From the NCBI GenBank assembly GCA_963575645.1, contig OY754464.1:29341501-29405500 (forward strand): a stretch of DNA of 64,000 nt, read 5' to 3'. The notes below the pieces were generated by a model. That model searched no databases, was not told where the DNA came from, and saw only the letters and a program-made list of their open reading frames with translations. The DNA comes from Xanthostigma xanthostigma (taxonomy: Eukaryota; Arthropoda; Insecta; Raphidioptera; Raphidiidae). Position 1 is the stretch's first letter. Each line of letters begins with the position of its first letter. Of this stretch, positions 33,926 through 46,189 are shown in pieces. A program made the position numbers and the translations under genes.

Positions 33926-35042
33926 GTATACAGGGTGTAACATAGAATTGAGAACAAAGACAATTAATTAATGAGTGGAAAAAAAGCCACAAACAAAATA
34001 TTGTAGCGCGACAAAAATATATTGCAATCGTGGTTAACAAATTAAATAAATAATGAAAAGAAAAAAAATTGACAGCACCGTCTTCTCTCTTCCTTCAATG
34101 GGTCGCCATCTTAACACAAAAAATTTGTATAGGCAAAATAACAAAATTCTCTATAGCTTTTATTAATAACTTTTTAATGTAACGTTTATAATAAGAAGTT
34201 ATTAAATTTTATTTTTTTACTTTCTAAATGAAAATATTTTATAACTGAAAACATAATATAACTTTTCTGTAAAATTGTTTTGCTAAAGCCGCATTAAAAT
34301 CGGTTCAGCGATACCATCGAAATAGCAAAACAGCTACCTACTTACACACTTTTTCAAATTGTTGGCCAAATGAGAGCACTCCTCCAGCCGAAAAATCATC
34401 AGCGCACGACGCGTCTCTACGAACCCCAATAAAAAAAACCGGTCAAGTGCGAGTCGGACTCGCGTACGAAGGGTCTCGTACCTTCGTACACGATATAACA
34501 CTATGAACTTTTTACATATTACACGCATTTTGAAATATGCCGTCTTGGTTTTATTTCTCATTCTCATGTAATTTTAATAGGACTGAATACGCATGCCCAA
34601 TATCAACTTAATCGGTAATTTTTTTTAATTGTAAGGCGTCCATTTTGAAATTCCCAATCTTTTTTTTAAATTTTGGTATATTGTTAATAGGACTGAACAC
34701 GCATGCTTAATATCAGCTTAATCGGATATGTTTTTTCTAATTTTGAAATCCGCCATCTTAGTTTTTGTTATAGCGGCAATAGAAATACACACTCTGTGAA
34801 AATTTCAACTCTCTAACTATTACGGTGCATAAGATACAGCCCGCTGACGGACGGACAGAGGAGGCTAAGTAATAGGGTCCCGTTGGGCATCCTTTGGGTA
34901 TGGAACCCTAAAAATAACGCTGCCAACCAAAATGCACGGTTGGCACTTTTTTTCGCTCATTTAGAAGTAATAATTGATTTAAAGTGACTTTCACTAAAGT
35001 GTTTTCTTTAGGTGTTTTTTTTTATCTTATTACATCCTGTAT
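33926..35042. mobile_element. Possible TIR element TACAGGGTGTAA / TTACATCCTGTA
   Basis: TATACAGGGTGTAACATAG (33928-33946) faces TTACATCCTGTATA (35029-35042) in inverted orientation. Only about 14 bp match, and a widespread repeat lies between, so this may be two unrelated ends. Confidence 0.25.
34434..34912 (+). repeat. Abundant lepidopteran interspersed repeat
   Basis: Starts ACCGGTCAAGTGCGAGTCGG then ACTCGCG..GAAGGGT. Ends AGATACAGCCCGCTGACGGA, TAATAGGGTCCCGTT, TTTGGGTATGGAACCCTAA. I recognise this start and finish as a high-copy repeat of moths and butterflies, and it is my main evidence for the taxonomic guess. An internal block (TAATAGGACTGAA.ACGCATG) is duplicated at 34574 and 34686. 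Confidence 0.7.
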
Positions 35043-35324
35043 ATACGCGAATGTGTACAATGGAGATGGACGAGCGTGAAGATAGTCGCGAGATAGGAAG
35101 CAGGAACTTAGTGGGTGGTTGTCTTTTCTGAATGCAATACTTGAAGCAATGCACTCTCCGTTCGGCCCGGCTCACTATGATTATTGTTGTTTTCGACTCA
35201 ATTCCTTGTTTCTTAAGCTTTCTTTGTACTAGGATTGTCCCATCAGTTAATAATATCAAAACATTTTTTAAACTATCCACGCAAAATTTTTTTTACGTAG
35301 AACTTCTTTTGGCACGGTAATCTT

Positions 35325-35942
35325 TATATATAAAAATTACGTGTCACGTTGTTTGTCTGATTGTTTGTCCGCGATGAGCTCCTAAACTACTGAACCGATT
35401 TTAAATTTGATTTGCACACCGTGTGCAATTCGACCCAACTTGAAAGATAGGATAGCTTACATTTCAATTTATAGTCGCAATATTATTTTATTGCAAATTA
35501 TTTGTCTATTCCTTGACAGTCATAATACAACCATATAAAATGGCGTACCTGTTGACTGGATTGAGTGAATATTCAATAGATGGCGCAACGAACTTAACAA
35601 CCATATAAGATCTGTTGACTGGATTGAGTGAATATTCAATAGATGGCGCAACGAACTTAACAACCATATCTGTTGACTGGATTGAGTGAATATTCAATAG
35701 ATGGCGCAACGAACTTAACAACCATAATATATCTAGATCGAGGATGTAATAAAACTGAATATCGTTTAAAACTGCTCGGCACGACGGCGCAGCCGGAGTG
35801 CTCGACATACACACATATACTCCCATGTATATTTTAAAATAGCTAGCAATTAATAAAATAGATAGATAGATAGATAGATGTTCCAATTAAATTGTTTTAT
35901 TATTTCACTTTATACGTAGCGAAGCACGTACAGGGCCGCTAG
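35325..35942 (+). mobile_element. Helitron-like or related repeat with internal tandem array
   Basis: Opens TTATATATAAAAATTACGTG then TCACGTTGTTTGTC, continues with GAGCTCCTAAACTACTGAAC, ends GCACGTACAGGGCCGCTAGT. It contains a three-copy tandem repeat (units at 35549, 35612 and 35670, each holding GTTGACTGGATTGAGTGAAT) and a GATA microsatellite (35857-35879). It abuts H2 at the CTAG end. Confidence 0.55.
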
Positions 35943-36313
35943 TATATATATAAAATTCTCGTGTCACAATTTTGGCCGAGTTAATCTCCGAAACCATTGA
36001 ATCAATTTTAATTAAATTTTGTAAATGTGTCTTGCTTGAGGCAACTTACGCTATAGGCGATTTTTTATTAAATATTTTGTACAAAATTACGGTGTTTTGT
36101 GAAAAAAACTGTTTTAATACCAAGTAGCGACATCTGTTAGAATTGGCTCAAAGCTATTAGTTTGGAAGCAAATCAAGTAAAATTTGCATAAAGTTATTAG
36201 TTCAGACATTTCTGCGCTGTAGTCGTTTTCATTACATTTAGCAGAATTTTACGATACCTTACACAAAATAATATCTATCGAACCCGGATGTAACCGGTAC
36301 GGACCGCTAGTAT
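35943..36313 (+). mobile_element. Helitron-like element H2
   Basis: Short sister of H1: TATATATAAAATTCTCGTGT, CACAATTTTGGCCGAG, GTAAATGTGTCTTGCTTG, end GGTACGGACCGCTAGTAT. The internal expansion seen in H1 is lacking. Confidence 0.6.
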
Positions 36314-36533
36314 CTTATAAGTAAAGTAAAAATTGTTGCGTTTAAATAAAAATTATGATTTCTTATCACATTGATTCTTATTTAACAGCTATTTTAATTG
36401 AATCATTCTAATTATACATTTTTTGACTAGCCTTAGTACGTGCTGCAAGTAGGTATACACGGTTTTAATATGAGATTTACTTTCTTCGAAAATAGTCAGC
36501 TCTCCAAAGCAAAAATGTTGTATGCACCCCATA

Positions 36534-39188
36534 GTCCAAGAACGATCTTCGTGAAATACCTAAAATCTCAAACGGCTAAAAATTTCAGTGATCGTTCTTG
36601 GGGTTACAAGAAACTATTCTGACTATGAAAAAGTGTGCTCCGATTTGCAGTTAGGGTAGAAACCGCCCCTTAAAATTTTGTTTTCTAATTATCTCACAAA
36701 CTATGAGATATATGAAAAAATGTTTCAATAAAAAGTTGTAGATTTTTATATTTGCTACGAAAAAGTGCTCCTCCCTCTTACCCCTATCTGCAATAGTTTA
36801 CCCATAAATCGCCCCTAAAGGTAAAAAAATTGAAAATTCGTGTTTTTCTCGACTGATTCGGGTTTTTTGTGACATTTTGAGAAGAAATTATTCTTGGTAT
36901 TTTCTTCGAAAAATGATTATTTTAGAAATTACAAAAAAACGGATATTACCCCCTTTGCACAATAGTGTAATCTAATTGTCGTGAATTATTATAAAGAAAT
37001 CGTATCCATGATTTTAAATTGTAAAACAAACTTAAAATAAACGTTACCATAACTATAATTCAAAATCAAACTTGAGAATTCAAACAATTTGAATTATATT
37101 TTTACATTTATTTTAGAAATCTATTTGTACCGTTGTTTACGTGGCGTGTTTCTATGATTTTTTAAACAAAATTGTTGACATGGCCTGATAACTTTTAATA
37201 TGAGAATAATAATTTTATATTTTTTCAAAAAGATTGCAAATGAAATTGCATAACATCCGAATTTTAATATTGAATTTCATAATTATTATTGTTTTTAATT
37301 TTCTGTATGTACCTACTTAAAAAAGTCTAAATCGATAGACGAAACGTCTTATATTAAATAAATCTAATATTTTTGACCACAGTACTGATAATTTTCCTGT
37401 TATTATCAAAAATTAAAAAAAAATGTTTTTCTACCAGTTATAATTAAATGAAATACGATTTTTATGAGATATATGAAAAAAGGTTTCGACAAAAAATTGT
37501 AGATTTTTATATTTGCTTTAAGAAAGTACTCCACCCTCTTACCCCTATCTCCAATAGTTTACCCGTAAACCGCCCCTAAATGTGAAAAAAATGGAAATCA
37601 TTTGTTTTTTCGGCAGATTCGGGTTTTTTGTGACATTTTAAGAAGAAAATAGTCCGCGTTTTCTTCGAAAAATGGATATTATAGAAATTACAAAAAGACG
37701 GTATCTACCCCTTTTGCACGATACTGGAGTCTAATTGTCGTGAATTATTGACAAGAATTCGTATCCATGATTTTAAAATGTGGAATAGACTTAATAAAAG
37801 CGTTACCACGACTACTCAAATTCAAATCTGAGAGTTCAAAAAATTTTAATTATATTTGGTTTTTCACATTATTTTTAGAAATTTATTTATACTGTTGCTT
37901 ACGTGGCGTGTTTCTATGGTTTTTTAAACAAAATTATTGAAATGGCCTATGAAGTCACAGAAATGCCGCGCAAAAGAGACACGTTTCAATAATAATCAAA
38001 ACATCTTGCCCAAAAAGAATCTTTTTTTTTAATTCAATAAGAATATTTTATTGAATGATTTCATGTGTTTGATAATTTTTAATATGATAATTATTGATTT
38101 TAAAATTATTTTCAAAAATTGTGCATATAATAGGCTCCTATATTATGTTATGAAATTGTGCTAACATTCGAATTTTTATTATTTTTTATTTATTGTTAAA
38201 AATTTATAGTCAACATAAACTTGTTACCATGTTTTTTGTCTTATGTTAATTGCTACGGTTAGTAATTAATGTTGATTTTCAAACCTACTTGAAAAAGTCT
38301 AAATCTATAGACGTCTATAGATTTAGAGTTTTTCAAGTAGGTTTGAAAATCAAAGTCAATATTTTTGTCGAAACGTTAGCAATAAAAGAAAAGAATTATA
38401 CCTATGTGTCCGCATTCCCGTTATTCATAATTATTATAAATAATAATAATTATGTTGCGACATAATAATAATTATTTAGGATTCTTCTCTTGAAAAAAAT
38501 AAGAATATTTTTATGATCTTGTGACATAAAAATATTATGTAAGGGCATAATTTTATTATTTTTCGTCAGGATATTTTAAGTTAAAAAAATATTTTCAAAA
38601 AAAAATTCTGAAATTGAAACGGGGTGCCATATCGCCTAACTTATATTAATTGCTATGGTTAGTAATTAATGTTGATTTTAATAATTATTGTTTTTAATTT
38701 TGACAGCTGACGATGATATAGTGGGACAAGCTCCGACAATCATGCTATCTCTCTCACTACAGTATCGTGCAAAGGGGTGTCGTTTTTTTGTAATTTCTAT
38801 AATGTTAATTTTTCGAAGAAAACGCAAAGACTATTTTCTTCGTAAAATCTCACAAAAAACCCGAATCTGCCGAAAAAACAAATGATTTCCATTTTTTTCA
38901 CATTTAGGGGCGGTTTACGGGTAAACTATTGTAGATAGGGGTAAGAGGGTGGAGTACTTTTTTATAGCAAATATAAAAATCTACAATTTTTTGTCGAAAC
39001 CTTTTTTCAGATATCTCATAGTTTGTGAGATAATTAGAAAACAAAATTTAAAGGGGCGGTTTCTACCCTAACTGCAAATCGGAGCACACTTTTTCATAGT
39101 CAGAATAGTTTCTTGTAACCCCAAGAACGATCACTGAAATTTTTAGCCGTTTGAGATTTTAGGTATTTCACGAAGATCGTTCTTGGAC
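36534..39188 (+). mobile_element. Large foldback element A (2655 bp, TA TSD)
   Basis: Ends TA-GTCCAAGAACGATCTTCG and CGAAGATCGTTCTTGGAC-TA. Each end holds a sub-terminal inverted motif (CCAAGAACGATC then GATCGTTCTTGG about 45 bp later). Arms fold around a palindromic centre TCTATAGACGTCTATAGA (38304-38321). The left arm is about 900 bp longer than the right, largely because a block of about 750 bp occurs twice in tandem (for example GTAGATTTTTATATTTGCT at 36740 and 37500). No transposase ORF is visible. TA duplication suggests Tc1/mariner-type mobilisation in trans. Confidence 0.8.
37310..37315. other. TACCTA: 4-bp gain in element A relative to B
   Basis: A reads TTCTGTATGTACCTACTTAA. B reads TTCTGTATGTACTTAA (41935-41950). 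The difference is exactly TA to TACCTA in otherwise matching sequence. Confidence 0.75.
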
Positions 39189-39513
39189 TACCAGACTGTA
39201 ATTAAAAAATATATTTAAAGCGGTCGTTTGTATATGCGCAAGTATTTTCAAGCGTGAATAATTTTTAACGGTAAATTAACTCTTGTCTTTTGAAGAAACC
39301 CGGTACGCGACTGCAATAAATTAGGACATATTCTATGTTTCTAAATAAACAAAAAATCCTAACGAGAAAAATGAAAAACTCATTTTAATAAAAAAATTCC
39401 AGCCAATTGGGCGACGGGACCATTCCAACTTCAAAATGTTGACATTTTATATAGTATAATAAAGAAAATAAAATCTCTGATATCGTATGAAAAACGCGGG
39501 TAATGGCTAGTAT

Positions 39514-39884
39514 TTTGTATATTTTTCAATAAATAAAATTATCGACCAATTTTTCTGATAATATATTAACAAAATATATAATTAATACATTAACGTTTCG
39601 ATCCGGATTTGGATCTTCTTCAGAATCTAAAAAATATAAAAAATAATTAATATTTAATTTCTAATTCGCTTTTTATAAAATTCCTTCAAAATTAATATCA
39701 AAATATTGAAAAAATAATTAAATTATTTTTTCAATATTTCAATAGTTCTGAAGAAGCTCCAAATCCGGATCGAAACGTTAATGTATTAATTATATATTTT
39801 GTTAATATATTGTCTGAAAAATTGGTCGATAATTTTATTTATTGAAGAGTTCTAATCAGACGTTAATCAAAGATTTGAATTCAG
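39514..39884. mobile_element. Inverted LTR-like unit with two hammerhead-like motifs, inserted in C2
   Basis: Arms 39523-39627 and 39745-39846 are inverted copies of about 100 bp. Each carries CTGAAGAAG(A/C)TCC, then AAATCCGGATCGAAACG (minus 39595-39623; plus 39748-39777). In the minus copy GATCC and GGATC pair as a 5-bp stem II before GAAAC. Penelope-like elements have such motifs in their terminal repeats, often in head-to-head arrangements. There is one extra A between core and stem. Confidence 0.45.
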
Positions 39885-40140
39885 TAGGTATATTTGTTAT
39901 TCGTTGCCATAGTTACCTATATATAATATGTTCACGTCATGTAAAAATTAATCTAGTTAATTTCTGACAGATCTACAAAACAAAAGAACAACTGATTTTA
40001 TTTTTATTTTCAAAATATTTTCGGAACTATAAAGTTTAGGAAAAAGAATTTTAACAAAAATTTCTTGAAAAAATAAATAAAATAATAATCCGTTATGAAA
40101 AGTATATCATTATTATATAAAAAAACACCGTTATAGCATA

Positions 40141-40146
40141 TAGGTA
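40141..40146. other. TAGGTA: 4-bp gain in C2 relative to C1 and C3
   Basis: C2 reads GCATATAGGTATATCTTCT. C3 reads GCATATATCTCTTCT (44380-44394), and C1 is like C3 at 17463-17476. The length difference is exactly 4 bp at a TA. Confidence 0.65.
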
Positions 40147-40417
40147 TATCTTCTACGCATGCGCCGATTTTCCCCAATTACAATAGGACTCTTCATATTT
40201 GCATATCAAACATCCTCCCAAAATTTGGTTACAATCCGCTCATCCGTTTGACTTCATATATCGTGCCCTCAGACAATCAGATTAACAGACGCACAGAGTT
40301 TTTCCAAAAATATATTTTTTAGATTCGGGGGACCTCAAAACGTAAAGATATTGTAAAATTTTGAAAAGTGATTTTTGACCTAAATTAGTACCATTCCACA
40401 AGTGAATTGGAATGGTA

Positions 40418-40868
40418 AAAATAATTAATTTTGAAAACTCTATTTCCTGTTCAGAATAGACCTGTAGATTTATGAAACGATTATTAAAAACATTGTCACT
40501 AGCGCGAATCTGCGGATTCGCTCCCGTAAAGGTCAATTTTGCACGCATATTCGCTCGCCTCGCACAAACGTCGGTTTTTATGGAGAGACTAGCGCAAACA
40601 GCGCTATGTACTTTAACTTTAGATTTACGATTCATTCATTTTACAATGTTCCATCGAAATTCATTGGCAATATTTATGGTTTTAAAGATCAAAGTGTGTA
40701 TAAAGTTCTACCATTTGTGCCGAATTTTACTGTTCAGTTGTTTATCATTTTGGAATGAAAAATACTTTTATTTTAGGACTCTTATCTTAATACGAGCAAA
40801 ACCAGATATAAAATAGGCTGCCCTTTGTGTTGAGGAGCTCTATATACGTGTAGCAAGTTTCATTGATA
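40418..40868. other. Gap between C2 and element B
   Basis: A GC-richer patch (40498-40620) with overlapping ORFs on both strands and no motif. The last 35 bp match 3834-3870 and were the target for element B. Confidence 0.4.
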
Positions 40869-43000
40869 GTCCAAGAACGATCTTCGTGAAATACCTAAAA
40901 TCTCAAACGGCTAAAAATTTCAGTGATCGTTCTTGGGGTTACAAGAAACTATTCTGACTATGAAAAAGTGTGCTCCGATTTGCAGTTAGGGTAGAAACCG
41001 CCCCTTTAAATTTTGTTTTCTAATTATCTCACAAACTATAAGATATATGAAAAAAGGTTTCGACAAAAAATTGTAGATTTTTATATTTGCTATAAAAAAG
41101 TACTCCACCCTCTTACCCCTATCTACAATAGTTTACCCGTAAACCGCCCCTAAATGTGAAAAAAATGGACATCATTTGTTTTTTTGGCAGATTCGTGTTT
41201 TTTGTGACGTTTTAAGAAGAAAATAGTCTTTGCGTTTTCTTCGAAAAATGAACATTATAGAAATTACAGAAAAACGATACCCCTTTGCACGATACTGTAG
41301 TGAGAGAGATAGCGCGATTGTCGGAGCTTGTCCCACTATATCATCGTCAGCTGTCAAAATTAAAAACAATAAGTATAAAAATCAACATTAATTACTAACC
41401 ATAGCAATTAATATAAGTTAGGGGGTATGGTACTCCGTTTTACTATTTAAACCGTAAAGTATTTTTACAAAATATTATATAAAAATATTTAACACTTTCA
41501 ATTTCAGAATTTTTTTTTGAAAATAGTTTTTAACTTAAAATATCCTGAAGAAAAATAATAAAATTATGCCCTTACATTATATTTTTTGTCACAAGATCAT
41601 AAAAATAATCTTATTTTTTCAAGAGAAGAATCCTAAATAATTATAATTACTTATGTCGCAACATAATTATTATTTTTCGTTTTTCGTATTTTTTCCTATG
41701 TATACCTACCTATGCATTTAATTTTATGTCAGGATATAATAATATTGTATTTCGCTTGTCAGTACCTATCTACCTACATAAAAAAATTCACTCAAAAAAT
41801 TTTTCTGAAATTGAATTTGTTAAATATTTTTATACATTCGAATTTTTATTATTTATTGTTAAAAGTTTATAGTCAACATAAACTTGTTACCATGTTTTTT
41901 GTCATGTTGATTTTCATAATTATTGTTTTTCATTTTCTGTATGTACTTAAAAAACTCTAAGTCTATAGACGTCTATAGACTTAGACTTTTTCAAGTACAT
42001 GCAGAAAATTAAAAACAATAATTATGAAAATCAACATTAATTACTAACCATAGCAATTAATATAAGACAAAAAACATGGTAACAAGTTTATGTTGATTAT
42101 AATTTTTTAACAATAAATAAAAAATAGTAAAAATTCGAATGTTAGTATTCATAACATAATATAGGTACCTATTATATGCAAAATTTTTGAAAATAATTTT
42201 AAAATCAATAATTATCATATTAAAAATTATCAAACACATGGAATCATTCAATAAAACATTCTTATTGAAATAAAAAAAAATATACTTTTTGGGCAAGATG
42301 TTTTGATTATTATTGAAACGTGTCTTTTTTGCGCGGCATTTCTGTGACTTCCATTTCAAAAATTTTGTTTAAAAAACCGTAGAAACACGCCACGTAAACA
42401 ACGGTACAAATAAATTTCTAAAATAAATGTAAAAATATAATTCAAATTTTTTGAATTCTCAAGTTTGATTTTGAATTATAGTTATGGTAACGTTTATTTT
42501 AAGTTTGTTTTACATTTTAAAATCATGGATACGATTTCTTTATAATAATTCACGACAATTAGATTACACTATTGTGCAAAGGGGGTAATATCCGTTTTTT
42601 GGTAATTTCTAAAATAATCGTTTTTCGAAGAAAATACCAAGAATAATTTCTTCTCAAAATGTCACAAAAAACCCGAATCAGTCGAGAAAAATAATGATTT
42701 TCAATTTTTTTACCTTTAGGGGCGATTTATGGGTAAACTATTGCAGATAGGGGTAAGAGGGCGGAGCACTTTTTCGTAGCAAATATAAAAATCTACAACT
42801 TTTTGTCGAAACCTTTTTTCATATATCTCATAGTTTGTGAGATAATTAGAAAACAAAATTTAAAGGGGCGGTTTCTACCCTAACTGCAAATCGGAGCACA
42901 CTTTTTCATAGTCAGAATAGTTTCTTGTAACCCCAAGAACGATCCCTGAAATTTTTAGCCGTTTGAGATTTTAGGTATTTCACGAAGATCGTTCTTGGAC
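40869..43000 (-). mobile_element. Large foldback element B (2132 bp, TA TSD), inverted relative to A
   Basis: Same ends as A (TA-GTCCAAGAACGATC and its complement) and the same centre, GTCTATAGACGTCTATAGAC (41961-41980). The right arm reversed corresponds to the left arm of A, and the left arm reversed to the right arm of A, so B lies in opposite orientation. It lacks the tandem block of A. Several short ORFs, including a 65-codon one at 41172-41369 shared with A, fall in the arms, but no known protein is seen. Confidence 0.8.
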
Positions 43001-43002
43001 TA

Positions 43003-43988
43003 TGAAGTCGGGTTGGGAGTTTAAAAGTTATGACGGAACATACACAACCTCTATTAACAGTTTTATTATTATTATTGATATGAAACTGTGAACAGTTCTG
43101 TGGGTTTACAATTGAATTTTAGGTTTTGAATAAACCATTTTAAGAATATATTATTATGCAAATTTAATATTTGTAATCGCATTGTTCAAATTGAGTAAAC
43201 CAAATAATAAGAAGCAACCGACAACTTGAAGGATGCAAATCTTAAATCGTATAATCTTGTGATCTCGCGTTGTTGTCGTCATTATCAAAATTCTATCGCC
43301 CCGGGGCTGAGGCCATGTGCTCATGACAGTCACGGTGCAAGACGTCGCGACGCAACTCGACAGAACGAGTAGGTACACGCCAAGTTCTGTATTATACATA
43401 GCGCCTGGGGGGGAATACAACCCCGTCTGGAAGAGACCCCTCTTTCAAGCTTTGCTCTGCAGAAATGTAATGGATGATACAGCGAATCTGTATCTAACTG
43501 AAAAGTCTTTCCAATCAATATCGATAATAAAACTGTAAAATTGTGTTTTCTGTCATAATTCTTAAACTGTACAATTTCGATTTCAAAGAAATTTGGTGCA
43601 TGTACAAACAAAATCAACAAACGACTGAACTGAGGTTCAGTAAAAGTCGATACACACATTATGGAACTTCCATACTTCAGCGGAAAACACTGTAATCGCT
43701 ATGTTTTAAACTAAATGTGAAAAAAGAAAAGTTAAAGGTTATAAAAACTGTGATCAAATAGTTCAATAATATTAGCTAACATCCACTATTTTTTATGTAT
43801 TATTACAATTAATAATGCAACATGTATGGATTGTCATTATTTGACTTTTTATTTTGTATCAGTACATGTGCCGTAAAAATGCCAGCTTTCGCCGCTAAGC
43901 GCGCACGGTCGTTCAGCGTCTTCCATCCAAGCAGGTGCACATAGCGAATACTCACTTTTATCTAATCCATAAAATTTATTTGACACTA
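43003..43988. other. Unassigned region with a GC-richer patch
   Basis: The stretch 43280-43460 has overlapping ORFs on both strands and includes GAGTAGGTACACGCC (43367-43381). I do not recognise a protein. Confidence 0.35.
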
Positions 43989-44660
43989 TAAAAAAATCTA
44001 CCTAATTGGGCGACGGGACCATTCCAACCTCAAAATGTTGACATTTGATATAGTACTATAATATGATAAAGAAAATAAAATTTCTGGTATCGCGTGAGGT
44101 GAGGCGGGTAATTAGTATTCAATATGACATTTGCCATTCGTTGCCATGGTTACCTACATATTATGTTCCACGTCATGTAAAATTTAATCAAAGCATGATT
44201 AACTAGTTTATTTCTGACAGATCAACAAAACGAACGAACAGTTGATTTTTTTTATTTTCAAAATATTTCCAAAACTATAAAGTTCAGAAAAAAAATTAAC
44301 GAAAGTTTCTTAAAAAAATTAAAATAATAATAAGCCGTTATGAAAAGTATACCATTATTATATAAAAAACAACATTATAGCATATATCTCTTCTGCGCAT
44401 GCGCTGATTTTCCCCAAAAACGATAGAGCTTTTCATATTTGCGTACCAAATATCCTCTTAAACTTTGGTTTCAATCCGCTCATCCGTTTGACCAGTGTCG
44501 TGCGCACAGACTAACAGACCAACAAACAGGCGCACAGAGTTTTACCAATAATATGTTTTTTTTAATCGGGGGACCTTAAAAACGAAAAAATATTGTAAAA
44601 TTTTGAAATGTGAATTTTGACCTAAACTAGTACTAATCCCCACTTGTGGGTTGGAATGGT
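43989..44660 (+). mobile_element. Family C, copy C3
   Basis: Full-length relative of C1: AATTGGGCGACGGGACCATT, GTTGCCATGGTTACCTACAT, AATCCGCTCATCCGTTTGAC, end CACTTGTGGGTTGGAATGGT. It is uninterrupted, so it serves as reference for the insertion in C2. Confidence 0.75.
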
Positions 44661-46189
44661 AATAAATGATTAAATCATGTGAATGTGATAATTTATCGAG
44701 TAAGAAATAAGAAATTGTTGGTTTTTATTCACAAAAATCCTAGGCTGATATTTTATTTCGATTTTAAAATTTTAATTTTTTAACATGTCGAAAAACGCAG
44801 GCTGCCATGATGGTCCGAAGTCTGACGTCAGGTTTATAGTAAACACACATATAATATCTATATAAACACACGATACACACGTGGGTAAACATTAAATGAG
44901 CCTCGTGTAAACGATATATAGTCTTATTTGCACCGGGTTGTATAGTACAAGAATGACGTCACAGTAGGTAAAAAAATGGCGGTTCGTGTTTTCGTGCCAT
45001 ATTATATTTTTAAAATTTTGAATGGTATTGTAACCTATAAAACGAGTACATTTAAGCGAAGTAAACATCCCTGTGAACTAATAACTACACAATGAACGTT
45101 TTAAAACAATTTAAAAATAAGAGTCAAATAGCCTATTATCTTTTTAATGATACCTATAAACTTAAAGTAACAGCTTATTGTTTAAGCGAAGCTTCTCATC
45201 AAAATCGACATTTAAAAATGCCGTTCAGACGATCGAAGCTGCGAATTCACGCTTGTATTTAAATAAGTTATTATGATTTCGGTAAGTTTTAAAGATGACG
45301 TTTGATAGAATATTAAAAGTAGATTGAAAGCTTCATCATTTTTTATAAACTTTACTATAATAAAATACTTATGTAGGGTCTCCGTGAATGTATAGTAGAA
45401 CAGCAAGTAGAAATACGCAGGGTAGCATAATAGTCTAATGACGGGAAAAGGAAATGAAAAGGGTGCAGATAATTGATAAAGTTAGCTAAGAAAGAAGAAA
45501 GCATTTCACAACTTTATTTTACGTATGCGTATAGACGTCTGTTATGAATATTATTTTTAATAAAAAGAATTTGATGTTTTTCTTTGTAAACCACAAGAAA
45601 AACAATATGTAAATATGTAAGTCTATTGATTCCAAGATTATAATATGATTTATTTTATTAACGATCAATTGTCGTGATTACTGGGGCCTAGTATCAATTA
45701 ACAATTACACTATTTTGTCGGCAAGGTTTTGCACCGCGACCAGTGTTTTTAATAATATTGTGGGTGATCACAATCCTGTCATAGACCATGTTTATAAAAC
45801 AAGATCACTCTATTTTTGCGTTTAGTGTTTTCATTTTTTGCCAGATATCACCATCTAAAAAAAGCTTGTGTAGTCCCCTACACAAGCTTTGCTTTTTCCT
45901 AATTTTTTTTTAAAAGCATTTAGTTCATCAATAAGTTTGTAACTCCAATGTGGGAAATAATATTTCTTGTGCCTTCTTCATACTAGAGCATTTCTTGTAA
46001 AGGGTTTATATAGGTATATACGACAAATACTGACGCCAACGCTAATAAAAGCAGTATATTACGCACTTTGTTAGTCACTTTTAAACTATGGAATAGCGGC
46101 TTAGGGCGGAGCTTCCGAATCGGCACTTATGATCCGATTCAGAATGCATAAAAGCTATACTTACACACATAATAACTAAAAAGCCTTCC
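44661..46189. other. Low-content region
   Basis: No gene recognised. A perfect short hairpin is listed separately at 45861-45890. Confidence 0.4.
45861..45890. repeat. Perfect 13-bp stem hairpin
   Basis: AAAGCTTGTGTAG, loop TCCC, CTACACAAGCTTT. No larger element is visible around it. Confidence 0.75.

Larger units (their letters stand above)
39391..40417 (+). mobile_element. Family C, copy C2, split by an insertion
   Basis: Starts ATTCCAGCCAATTGGGCGAC and ends ACAAGTGAATTGGAATGGT. Aligns with C1 and C3 except for about 370 extra bp at 39514-39884. The minus-strand ORF at 40282-40635 is read partly from this repeat. Confidence 0.7.

Noticed and set aside
38688..41369. Near-identical 65-codon ORFs at 38688-38885 (+) and 41172-41369 (-)
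   Set aside because: They lie in corresponding arms of foldback elements A and B. The similarity reflects copying of the element, with no start context or domain to support a protein.
43154..43659. Overlapping ORFs of 73, 88 and 109 codons in a GC-richer patch
   Set aside because: All three compete for the same bases and none shows a recognisable family.
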